Part shown: positions 14,394 through 21,487 of the stretch, in pieces
Position numbering within the stretch: position 1 is the first letter of the stretch
How the letters are laid out: every line of letters starts with the position of its first letter
DNA from: Saccharopolyspora indica
GTDB taxonomy: Bacteria > Actinomycetota > Actinomycetes > Mycobacteriales > Pseudonocardiaceae
NCBI RefSeq assembly: GCF_027853965.1
Contig: NZ_JAQGLB010000034.1
Coordinates: forward strand, 1 to 54,195
DNA: 54,195 nt
Direction: 5' to 3'
Made by a program: the position numbers and the translations under genes
Notes under the pieces: generated by a model
Told to the model about the DNA's origin: nothing
Database searches by the model: none
The model's input: only the letters and a program-made list of their open reading frames with translations

Positions 14394-14564
14394 TTGAACG
14401 GCGACACAGGTCGGGACGAGCGGGAGCGGCGGCGCAAGCTCGCGGAGATCTTCGGCGACGTCCTGCCGGAGACCACCTCGGACGACCGGCCGGACCGGAC
14501 GCCCGCCGAGGACGACGAGCGCTGGTACCGCGAGAACCGGCCCCCGCACCACGACCCCCGCTGA
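14394..14564 (+). CDS. Small acidic actinobacterial protein of unknown function
   Basis: A 56-residue protein from a TTG start preceded by GGGGAGGACTGGAG. It carries the pattern RDERERRRKLAEIFGDVLPETTSDD and ends WYRENRPPHHDPR, which I recognise as a small conserved actinobacterial family without assigned function. No membrane segment or cysteine. An upstream ATG at 14345 would add 16 residues. Confidence 0.65.
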   Translation: MNGDTGRDERERRRKLAEIFGDVLPETTSDDRPDRTPAEDDERWYRENRPPHHDPR

Positions 14565-14615
14565 GCCGAGGTCGGTGCGAGCCGCGCGCCCGTCACGCAC
14601 GACGGGCCGGGGCGG

Positions 14616-15074
14616 CTACTTCTGCTGGCCGTCGGTGGAGGCTTCCACCTTCTCCGACTCGCTGGCCAGGCCCTTGACGGCGGGCAGGCCCTGCTCGCGG
14701 CGCAGCAGGTCGCGGATCTCCTGCAGCAGCTCGACGTCGGTCGGGTCCGCCAGGGTCGTCTCGCCCTTCTTGCGCCGCTCGTTGAACGTCTTCATCGGCA
14801 GCACGAACAGGAAGTAGACCACCGCGGCGGTGATGAGGAAGGTGATCACCGCGTTGATCACCGCGGCGAAGTCGATGATCGAGGCCTCGTTGCCCTCGCG
14901 CAGCTGGATGCTCAGCCCGGTGACGTTGCCACCGCCGGTGGCGGCGATGATCGGCTTGATGATGCTGCTGGTGAAGGACGTGACCAGCGCGGTGAACGCG
15001 CTGCCGACCACCACCGCGACGGCCAGGTCGATCACGTTGCCGCGCATCAGGAAGTCCTTGAAGCCCTTGAACAC
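14616..15074 (-). CDS. mscL: Large-conductance mechanosensitive channel MscL
   Basis: A 152-residue channel that opens under membrane tension to release solutes during osmotic downshock. The N-terminal amphipathic helix FKGFKDFLMRGNVIDLAVAV leads into transmembrane helix 1 (about 12-40); helix 2 is INAVITFLITAAVVYFLFVL (about 68-92); the cytoplasmic helix (LLQEIRDLLR) follows. The GTG at 15074 has GGAG 8 bp upstream; a longer frame lacks support. The position after moaB2 is conserved with mycobacteria. Confidence 0.95.
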   Translation of the reverse strand: MFKGFKDFLMRGNVIDLAVAVVVGSAFTALVTSFTSSIIKPIIAATGGGNVTGLSIQLREGNEASIIDFAAVINAVITFLITAAVVYFLFVLPMKTFNERRKKGETTLADPTDVELLQEIRDLLRREQGLPAVKGLASESEKVEASTDGQQK

Positions 15075-15164
15075 GCTTGCTGCTCCTCTCAAAGCATGGT
15101 CATCTCGGCGAGCTCACGGATGGATGAACGCCGAATCGATGGGGTAAACGGCGTAAGATGCTAC

Positions 15165-15806
15165 TCAGCGCAGCGTAACGGTCACCGTCTGGTTGAGGGA
15201 CGCCGCTGCCACCTCGCCCGCCAGCCGTTCCGGCAACCCGACGAAGACGAGTCTTCCCTGGTCGCGGTGGTCCGGCTCGGGTTGGACCGCGATCACCCGG
15301 GCGTTCTCGGCGAGCACCGAACTATCCCCCGATCGGGCGAGGGCTGTGACGATGTCCACCCGTCTGCCGGGTGCCAGGAAGTCGGCCACCTCGGGATCGG
15401 CGAGCCGGATCGGCGCCGACACAGTACCCGTGTCGCCGGAGGCCGTGGTCAGGCCGTTGAAGCGCGCGTCGGTCAGCGGTTCACCTCGGCGGGCCGCGGC
15501 GCTGAGCACCCGGCCCAGCGCGTCGGGAGAAGCCCGCACCGCGCCGTCCGGGACCAGCTCGACCGGCATCTCCCGGCGCGTCACGTCCACTTCGGACAGG
15601 ACGCGGCCGGGCGGCAGGTCGCGGGCGGCGACGAGCACCGGCACTCCCGCTCGCGGCGGGCCGTGGTGCTGCACGGCCAGTGCGGCCGCGAGCAGCAGCA
15701 GCGCGGCTGCGGCGGATCTGCGCAGCAGGAGAACTCCGCGCCGGGCGCGGAGAAGCGCGGCGATGCGGTCGCGCAGGGTCGCGTTGAGGCGGTCTTTCGG
15801 CGTCAT
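15165..15806 (-). CDS. SAF-domain membrane protein (CpaB/RcpC-like)
   Basis: A 213-residue protein with a basic N-terminus, one transmembrane helix (SAAAALLLLAAALAVQ, about 33-48) and an extracytoplasmic SAF domain (VPVLVAARDLPPGRVLSEVDVTRREMP...) like those of Flp pilus assembly proteins. The C-terminal half includes PGRRVDIVTALAR, seen in CpaB. No pilus genes are nearby, so its partner is unknown; the same position is occupied by a related gene in other actinobacteria. ATG 15806 is chosen because GGAG precedes it; ATG 15842 is possible. Confidence 0.75.
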   Translation of the reverse strand: MTPKDRLNATLRDRIAALLRARRGVLLLRRSAAAALLLLAAALAVQHHGPPRAGVPVLVAARDLPPGRVLSEVDVTRREMPVELVPDGAVRASPDALGRVLSAAARRGEPLTDARFNGLTTASGDTGTVSAPIRLADPEVADFLAPGRRVDIVTALARSGDSSVLAENARVIAVQPEPDHRDQGRLVFVGLPERLAGEVAAASLNQTVTVTLR

Positions 15807-15969
15807 GGTCGGCTCCGCTTGCTCGGGTGAGATGGGACTCATCCGAAGTTAGGGAGCGCTCGGCCGCGGCGCGAGGGAGTTTGGGGAATCTGTGGACAAA
15901 CCGGTCCGTTGTGGACAACTCGGATCACACGAACGAAATTCCGGTGATCACGCTGCGCCCGCAAAGCAG

Positions 15970-15999
15970 TCGCCGACCGCGGTGAGCAGCGGTCGGCGA
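15970..15999 (-). terminator. Hairpin terminator of the zinc-ribbon gene
   Basis: TCGCCGACCGC (15970-15980) and GCGGTCGGCGA (15989-15999) form an 11-bp stem just after the stop at 16015 on the minus strand. Confidence 0.75.
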
Positions 16000-16014
16000 A
16001 TCAGATCGGGTGAG

Positions 16015-16329
16015 TCAGGAGGCGGCGGCCGTCTTGGTCGACGAGCTGCTCGACGACGAGGACGAAGACGTCGACGAGGAGGACGACGAGCTGCTCGACG
16101 AGGAGTCGCTGGACGAGGACGAGGTGCTGCTCGTGCTCGACGACGAGTTCGACGACCGGTTGTCGGTGCGGTAGAAGCCGGAGCCCTTGAAGACGATGCC
16201 CACCGCGTTGAACAGCTTGCGGAGCTTTCCGGTGCACTTCGGGCACTCGGTGAGGGAGTCCTCGCTGAACGACTGCACCTGCTCGAAACGGTGGTCGCAC
16301 TCGGTGCAGGCGTACTGGTAAGTGGGCAC
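16015..16329 (-). CDS. FmdB-type zinc-ribbon protein with poly-serine tail (Ruc-like)
   Basis: A 104-residue protein. The zinc ribbon is Cys8, Cys11, Cys29 and Cys32 (PTYQYACTEC, ECPKC), followed by the conserved FNAVGIVFKGSGFYRTDN. From residue 59 on the tail is almost only Ser, Thr and Asp. The mycobacterial homologue Rv0991c at the same locus is described as a redox-regulated chaperone (Ruc) with a zinc-binding Cys switch and disordered tail, which makes a similar role likely. Confidence 0.85.
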   Translation of the reverse strand: MPTYQYACTECDHRFEQVQSFSEDSLTECPKCTGKLRKLFNAVGIVFKGSGFYRTDNRSSNSSSSTSSTSSSSSDSSSSSSSSSSSTSSSSSSSSSSTKTAAAS

Positions 16330-16426
16330 GGCCGTGAACCTCCGGCGTCTAGTCCTGGCACTCGAACTACAGGAGTGCTAACCCGATAATGCTTCAGAAC
16401 AGGTGTCCAGCGCAAACAGGCCTATG

Positions 16427-17026
16427 TCACACGGGTAGCGGCACGACTCCTCGCCGCGGTGTCAGCACGCGGGTCATCCGCACGTCGTGCGGTTCGCCGG
16501 GCAGCTCGGCCACGAACTCCGCGTCCCGGACCACGCCGATCAGCGGCGCTCCCGGCGCGGCCATCGGCAGCGACCGGTCGTAGTAGCCGGCGCCGCGCCC
16601 GAGCCGCACCCCTCGCCGGTCGACGGCCAGGCCGGGCACCAGCAGCGCCCCGGCCTCCCCGATGGCCGCGGCACCAAGCCGCTGACCTGCGGGTTCCAGC
16701 AGGCCGAAGCCCGCGCCGCGCAGCGAGTCCGGGCCGGTGTAGTCGGCCCACTCCAGCGGCTCGCGGCGGTTCACCACCACCGGCAGCAGGACGCGCAGCC
16801 CGGCTGCGCGCAGCGCTTCCAGCAGGTCGGGCGAGCCGGGCTCGTCGCCGACCGGCACGTAGGCCGCGACGGTCCGCACCGGGTGCTCGGCCAGCCAGGC
16901 CAGCGCCGCCTCCTGCAGCGCCGCCGCTTCGGCCAAGCGGGTGGTCTGGTCCACTTCGCGGCGCTGTTCCAGCAGCGTGTTGCGCCACTCGGCCTTCGTC
17001 GTAGCGGATTCGTCCAGCGAGCTCAC
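16427..17026 (-). CDS. 5-formyltetrahydrofolate cyclo-ligase
   Basis: A 199-residue enzyme that converts 5-formyl-THF to 5,10-methenyl-THF with ATP. Family features are AEWRNTLLEQRREVD at the start, VAAYVPVGDEPGS, LVPGLAVDRRGVRLGRGAGYYDRSL (the ATP-binding GRGxGYYD motif) and the terminal HDVRMTRVLTP. Divergent from galU, as in mycobacteria; the 37-bp gap must hold both promoters. Confidence 0.95.
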   Translation of the reverse strand: MSSLDESATTKAEWRNTLLEQRREVDQTTRLAEAAALQEAALAWLAEHPVRTVAAYVPVGDEPGSPDLLEALRAAGLRVLLPVVVNRREPLEWADYTGPDSLRGAGFGLLEPAGQRLGAAAIGEAGALLVPGLAVDRRGVRLGRGAGYYDRSLPMAAPGAPLIGVVRDAEFVAELPGEPHDVRMTRVLTPRRGVVPLPV

Positions 17027-17063
17027 GCTCCCACCTTAGGGGTGGCCGATAGGCTTCCTGGCC

Positions 17064-17978
17064 ATGAGCAGCCCGACGAGCACGCCCATCGCGTTCCGGA
17101 CCGCCATCGTGCCCGCAGCCGGACTCGGAACCCGGTTCCTGCCGACCACGAAGGCGGTGCCCAAGGAGTTGCTCCCGGTCGTGGACACCCCCGGGATCGA
17201 ACTGGTCGCCACCGAAGCGGCTGAAGCGGGCGCAGAACGCCTGATCATCGTGACCTCGCCGGACAAGGGCTCGGTCGCCGACTACTTCAAGCCGCAGCCC
17301 GATCTGGAGCAGACCCTCAAGGAGCGCGGCAAGGACGCCCTGCTGGAGAAGGTCCGCCGCGCGCCCGGCCTGCTCTCCGCCGAGACCGCGATCCAGGAGC
17401 AGGCCCTCGGACTGGGGCACGCCGTGGGTTGCGCGGAACCGAGCCTGACCGACGCCGACGACGCCGTCGCCGTCCTGCTGCCCGACGACCTGGTGCTGCC
17501 CACCGGCGTCCTGCAGCGGATGGCCGAGGTGCGCGCCCGCCGCGGGGGCAGCGTGCTGTGCGCCTTCGACGTGCCGCGCGAGCAGATCTCGGCCTACGGC
17601 GTCTTCGACGTCACCGACACCGATGACGACGATGTCAAGCAGGTCCGGGGCATGGTCGAGAAGCCCGCGCCGGAGCAGGCCCCGTCCACTTTCGCCGCGG
17701 CCGGTCGATACCTGCTGGACCGCGCGATCTTCGACGCGCTGCGGCGCATCGAGCCCGGTGCCGGAGGTGAGTTGCAGCTCACCGATGCCGTAGCGTTGCT
17801 GATCTCCGAAGGACACCCGGTGCACGTGGTGGTCCATCGCGGTGGGCGACACGACTTGGGAAATCCTGGCGGTTTCCTCAAAGCTGCGGTGGACTTCGCG
17901 CTGAAGGATCCCGAGTACGGACCGGACCTGCGGGCCTGGCTCGTCGAGCGGATCGCGGAGAACGACGAAATGTCCTGA
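17064..17978 (+). CDS. galU: UTP-glucose-1-phosphate uridylyltransferase
   Basis: GalU makes UDP-glucose for cell-envelope glycans. The 304 residues show AIVPAAGLGTRFLPTTKAVPKELLPVVD (nucleotide-binding loop with catalytic basic residues; given here in two overlapping parts of the motif), LPDDLVL (metal-binding Asp), VEKPAPEQAPS and the C-terminal GRHDLGNPGGFLKA. The length is normal. Confidence 0.96.
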   Translation: MSSPTSTPIAFRTAIVPAAGLGTRFLPTTKAVPKELLPVVDTPGIELVATEAAEAGAERLIIVTSPDKGSVADYFKPQPDLEQTLKERGKDALLEKVRRAPGLLSAETAIQEQALGLGHAVGCAEPSLTDADDAVAVLLPDDLVLPTGVLQRMAEVRARRGGSVLCAFDVPREQISAYGVFDVTDTDDDDVKQVRGMVEKPAPEQAPSTFAAAGRYLLDRAIFDALRRIEPGAGGELQLTDAVALLISEGHPVHVVVHRGGRHDLGNPGGFLKAAVDFALKDPEYGPDLRAWLVERIAENDEMS

Positions 17979-18077
17979 CCGGCGGTCGCCCGAACGCTGC
18001 GGCCACCTCCGCCGGGACAGGACGTGACGACAGCCACGCCGGGCGGCGGCCCGGTGCGCGGGAAGAGGACGGCAGCC

Positions 18078-19301
18078 ATGAGGTCAGTGGACGAGCAGCT
18101 CGCACGCGTGCTCACGGCGGCTGTCCGGCCCGCGCCGGTCCGGGTGGCGATCTCCGAGGCGCAGGGTCTGCTGTGCGCGGAAGAGGTCGTCGCCGAACAG
18201 GCGCTGCCCGGGTTCGACCAGGCCGCGGTGGACGGCTACGCGGTGCGCAGCGTGGACGTGCAGGCCGCCGCCGACGAGCCGACCGTGCTGCCGGTGGTCG
18301 GCGAGATCTCGGTCGGTTCCCGGCAGCCCCGCAGGCTCCAGCCCGGCCAGGCGGTCCGGGTGGACACCGGCGCGCCGCTGCCGACGCTGGCCGATGCCGT
18401 GGTCCCGCTGGACCACACCGACGAGCACCCGGCGAAGGTCACCGTGCGGCGCCCGGTGCCCTCGGCGGCGTTCGTCCGCCGCACCGGTGAGGACGTGCAG
18501 ACCGGCGACGTGGCGGTGCGCCGCGGGGCGCCGATCGGTTCCGCGCAGGTCGGGCTGCTGGCCGCGGTGGGCCGCAACAAGGTGCTGGTGCACCCGCGGC
18601 CGCGGGTCTCGGTGATCTCCGTCGGCGAGGAGCTGGTGGACGTCGACCGCACGCCCGGCCAGGGCCAGGTCTACGACGTCAACTCCTACGCGCTGTCCGC
18701 CGCCGCGCGGGACGCAGGCGCCGAGGTCACGCGCGTCGGCATCATGAGCAGCGATCCGCGCCGGTTGCGGGAGGTCGTGGAGGGGCGGCTGCTGCTGTCG
18801 GAGATCGTGGTCGTCGCCGGTGGTGTGGGCGGCGCAGCGGGCGCCGAGGTCCGCGCGGCGCTGGCCGACCTCGGCGAGCTGGACGTGACCAGGGTCGCGA
18901 TGCAGCCCGGTTCGGTGCAGGGCTTCGGCAGGCTGGGCCCGGACGAGATCCCGACCTTCATGCTGCCCAGCAACCCGGTGAGCGCGCTGGTGGTGTTCGA
19001 GGTGCTGGTGCGGCCGCTGATCCGCGCCGCGCTCGGCAAGCCCAACCCGCACCGCCGCACCGTGACGGCGGAGCTGCTGTCGCCGATCACCTCCACCGAA
19101 GGCCGCCGGGGCTTCCTGCGCGGCCAGCTGCTGCGCGATCCGAAGAACGGCGCCTACCTGGTGCAACCGCTGGGCACGTCGGGATCGCACCTGCTCGCCT
19201 CGCTGGCCGAGGCGAACTGCCTGGTGGTGGTGGACGACGAGGTCACCGAGGTCGGTGCGGGCGACGAGGTCCAGGTCCGCTTCCTGTCGCAGCGCGCCTG
19301 A
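18078..19301 (+). CDS. glp: MoeA/gephyrin-family protein, probable Glp
   Basis: A 407-residue MoeA-like protein. It has the MoeA N-terminal domains (LPGFDQAAVDGYAVRS, VRVDTGAPLPTLADAVVPLD), the molybdopterin-binding domain with VISVGEELVD and GGVGGAAGAEV, and domain IV. Canonical MoeA inserts molybdenum, but in Corynebacteriales the copy in this galU-moeA-rimJ-glpR neighbourhood is Glp, a gephyrin-like divisome protein that binds FtsZ and the membrane receptor GlpR. A typical MoeA loop has TGD/GGxS-type residues where this one reads GGVGGAA, in line with divergence. ATG 18078 is preferred; GTG 18024 is possible. Confidence 0.85.
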   Translation: MRSVDEQLARVLTAAVRPAPVRVAISEAQGLLCAEEVVAEQALPGFDQAAVDGYAVRSVDVQAAADEPTVLPVVGEISVGSRQPRRLQPGQAVRVDTGAPLPTLADAVVPLDHTDEHPAKVTVRRPVPSAAFVRRTGEDVQTGDVAVRRGAPIGSAQVGLLAAVGRNKVLVHPRPRVSVISVGEELVDVDRTPGQGQVYDVNSYALSAAARDAGAEVTRVGIMSSDPRRLREVVEGRLLLSEIVVVAGGVGGAAGAEVRAALADLGELDVTRVAMQPGSVQGFGRLGPDEIPTFMLPSNPVSALVVFEVLVRPLIRAALGKPNPHRRTVTAELLSPITSTEGRRGFLRGQLLRDPKNGAYLVQPLGTSGSHLLASLAEANCLVVVDDEVTEVGAGDEVQVRFLSQRA

Positions 19302-19308
19302 GCCGCCG

Positions 19309-19974
19309 ATGCAGCCCACCGACGCTGATGGGTTCCCGGTCGGCCGCCACCCCGGCTGGCCGGCCCGGCTCGGGCCGCTGACCACCGCGCGCGGTGCGGT
19401 CGCGCTGCGCCCACCGCGCCTGCGCGATGCCGGGGCGTGGAGCCGCATTCGGCTGCACGACCGCGCCTACCTGCAGCAGTGGGAGCCCACGACGGTCGGC
19501 GGCTGGCAGGAGCGCAACGCCAGGACGGCCTGGCCCGCGCAGTGGACCGCGCTGCGCGGCATGGCCCGGCGCGGGCAGGCGCTGCCGTTCAGCATCACCG
19601 TGGACGGCGAGTTCGCCGGTCAGCTGACCATCGGCAACATCGTGCGCGGTGCGCTGCGCTCCGGGTGGATCGGCTACTGGGTCGCCGAGCGGCTGGCGGG
19701 CGGCGGCGTGGCGACGGCGTGCGTCGCGCTGGCCGTCGACCACTGCTTCGGCCCGGTCGGGCTGCACCGGCTGGAAGCCACCGTGCGCCCGGAGAACCGG
19801 CCGAGCGTCCGGGTGCTGGAGAAGTCCGGGTTCCGCCGCGAGGGCCTGTTCCGGCGGTACCTGGACGTGGCCGGGGACTGGCGCGATCACTACGTGTACG
19901 CGCTGACCGCCGAGGAGGTCCCGGAGGGCGCGGTCGAGCGGTTGCTGCGCGGCGGTGGGGCCGGTCGGCCCTGA
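19309..19974 (+). CDS. GNAT-family acetyltransferase, RimJ-like
   Basis: A 221-residue N-acetyltransferase of the RimJ/RimL type: RGAVALRPPRLRDAGAWSRI at the start, the acetyl-CoA loop region WVAERLAGGGVATACVALAVD, and HRLEATVRPENRPSVRVLEK with GFRREGLFRRYLDVAGDWRDH, the classic end of RimJ. It probably acetylates protein N-termini, perhaps a ribosomal protein. Eight bases after the glp stop. Confidence 0.88.
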   Translation: MQPTDADGFPVGRHPGWPARLGPLTTARGAVALRPPRLRDAGAWSRIRLHDRAYLQQWEPTTVGGWQERNARTAWPAQWTALRGMARRGQALPFSITVDGEFAGQLTIGNIVRGALRSGWIGYWVAERLAGGGVATACVALAVDHCFGPVGLHRLEATVRPENRPSVRVLEKSGFRREGLFRRYLDVAGDWRDHYVYALTAEEVPEGAVERLLRGGGAGRP

Positions 19975-20144
19975 ACGCCGGGAGATCTTGATCACGCACG
20001 GTCACCGCGGCTCCGGGCGAATCCGGCCGAAATTGAGCTGAACGGACCAGCGATCGGCAGCGTTCGGCGGTACGGAAGCCGACACGCCGATGTCGATGGT
20101 GCCGCTGACTCCGCTGAACGTGGGGTTTTCTGGCCCCGGGGAAC

Positions 20145-20176
20145 CTCCCGTGTTCGGCGTGCCTCCAACACGGGAG
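20145..20176. repeat. Inverted repeat in the gap before glpR/sepX
   Basis: CTCCCGTGTT (20145-20154) and AACACGGGAG (20167-20176) are perfect 10-bp arms around a 12-base loop. It lies in the 271-bp intergenic region after rimJ, which otherwise shows nothing recognisable. It may be a dispersed palindrome or an operator. Confidence 0.75.
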
Positions 20177-20245
20177 TGACGGGAGTGACTAGCGTGGCGA
20201 TCGCAGACTTGTGTGCTGCCGGTGGCCAGGGGGAGGTGGCGAGGC

Positions 20246-21010
20246 ATGCCCAGTTCGTTGATCTTCGCCGCGCTGGCGGCGGCGTGGCTGGTGGTGCTGG
20301 TGCCGATGTTCGCCCGCCGCCGCCAGGAAGTGTCCAAGACCACCGACTCCGCGCTGGCCGCGAGGGTGGTCCGACGCGGCAGCGGTCGGCGACCGGCGAC
20401 GCCCGGGGCCGAGACAACCGACATGGTGGAGGAGTCCGGGATGTCTGACACCGAGCTGGACGACGCGGTCGAGGAGCACGACGCCGACGACAACTCGTGG
20501 CGCCGGGTGCACAGCGACGACGTCCGCGCCGGCCGCCGCTACCGGCCCGGCCGCGGCGGCTTCGACCCGGAGGCCGCGGCGCTGGCGGCGCGCGCCAAGT
20601 ACGCCCGGCGGCAGCGGATCGTGGTCGCCATGCTGGCCACCGCGATCGCGACCGCCCTGCTGGCGGGGCTGGTGTGGCCGGTCGTGTGGTGGCTGCACGG
20701 CGTCATCGACCTGGTGATCGTCGGCTACCTCACCTACCTGCGCCGCCAGGTCCGCATCGAGGAGGACGTCCGCTCCCGCCGCCTCGCCCGCATGAACGGC
20801 GAGCGGGACGAGGCCGAGTACGACGACGAGTACGACGAAGGCCTCCACGACGACGAGTACGACGAGGAAGCCGACGACGACGTCGAGCGCCGCGAGCAGC
20901 CCCGCCCGGCCGCGCGCGCGGTCCGCGTGGAGATCGACGACGAGGACCCCGTGTTCGACGAGCTGGACGAACGCACCTGGGAGCCGTACCGGCGCGCGTC
21001 CGGCGAGTGA
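20246..21010 (+). CDS. glpR: Membrane protein GlpR/SepX, divisome component
   Basis: A 254-residue protein with an N-terminal membrane helix (SLIFAALAAAWLVVLVPMFA, about 3-22), a cytoplasmic linker, two further hydrophobic segments (IVVAMLATAIATALLAGLVW and VVWWLHGVIDLVIVGYLTYL, about 129-170), and a very acidic tail with YDDEYDE repeats. This layout is that of GlpR (Corynebacteriales) and SepX (Streptomyces), which act in septum formation; GlpR is the membrane receptor of Glp. GGGGGAGGTGG precedes the ATG. Confidence 0.85.
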   Translation: MPSSLIFAALAAAWLVVLVPMFARRRQEVSKTTDSALAARVVRRGSGRRPATPGAETTDMVEESGMSDTELDDAVEEHDADDNSWRRVHSDDVRAGRRYRPGRGGFDPEAAALAARAKYARRQRIVVAMLATAIATALLAGLVWPVVWWLHGVIDLVIVGYLTYLRRQVRIEEDVRSRRLARMNGERDEAEYDDEYDEGLHDDEYDEEADDDVERREQPRPAARAVRVEIDDEDPVFDELDERTWEPYRRASGE

Positions 21011-21103
21011 CCGACCCGGTTAAGAGGGGGGTGCTGCGAGTGCGGTTTTCGGGGTTGCTAGAGTACTGACACAACGAAGCCGAGAGGCAAGTCCTCGAGG
21101 CAA

Positions 21104-21176
21104 GGGGCTGTAGCGCAGTTGGTAGCGCGTCTCGTTCGCATCGAGAAGGTCAGGGGTTCGATTCCCCTCAGCTCCA
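21104..21176 (+). tRNA. tRNA-Ala (anticodon CGC)
   Basis: A complete cloverleaf. The acceptor GGGGCTG pairs with CAGCTCC and contains G3-U70, the alanine identity pair; the D arm is GCGC-type; the anticodon stem CTCG/CGAG encloses loop TTCGCAT with anticodon CGC at 21137-21139; the T arm GGGGTTCGATTCCCC is canonical. The discriminator is A and CCA is not encoded. It reads the GCG codon. Confidence 0.97.
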
Positions 21177-21193
21177 CGTTCCACGCAGTGGGA

Positions 21194-21226
21194 GGCGAGT
21201 GCTCGCGGAGAGCGCTCGCCTTTTTT
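21194..21226 (+). terminator. Rho-independent terminator after tRNA-Ala
   Basis: GGCGAGTGCTC (21194-21204) and GAGCGCTCGCC (21210-21220) form an 11-bp stem with one mismatch, followed by six T. From 21227 to 21487 there is no gene; a smaller GCGGGGGC/GCCCCCGC hairpin lies near 21247. Confidence 0.9.
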
Positions 21227-21487
21227 GCGTTCCACGTTTTTATCGCGGGGGCCGAGCCCCCGCGGACCCCCACGGTGCGGTGGTGGCGTTTCGTCGGCTC
21301 CTTGCGTGGGGTGGGGTTCCCGGCCTGCTTCTCCAAGACATCGGTGGTTGGGCTTGCGGGCTTTTGTGTTTCGCGCGTTTGTTGTGGTGGTGGGGTTTCG
21401 GCTCGGGACTGGCCATTGAGGACGGATTGCGGCCGGGGGTGGTGAGGTTCGAGTCTCCGGCTGGTTGAGCCGTGGTGGGGCTGTTCG

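Noticed and set aside
21227..21487. Possible gene after the tRNA
   Set aside because: Short plus-strand frames overlap the tRNA or its terminator and have no ribosome site; only small GC hairpins are seen.
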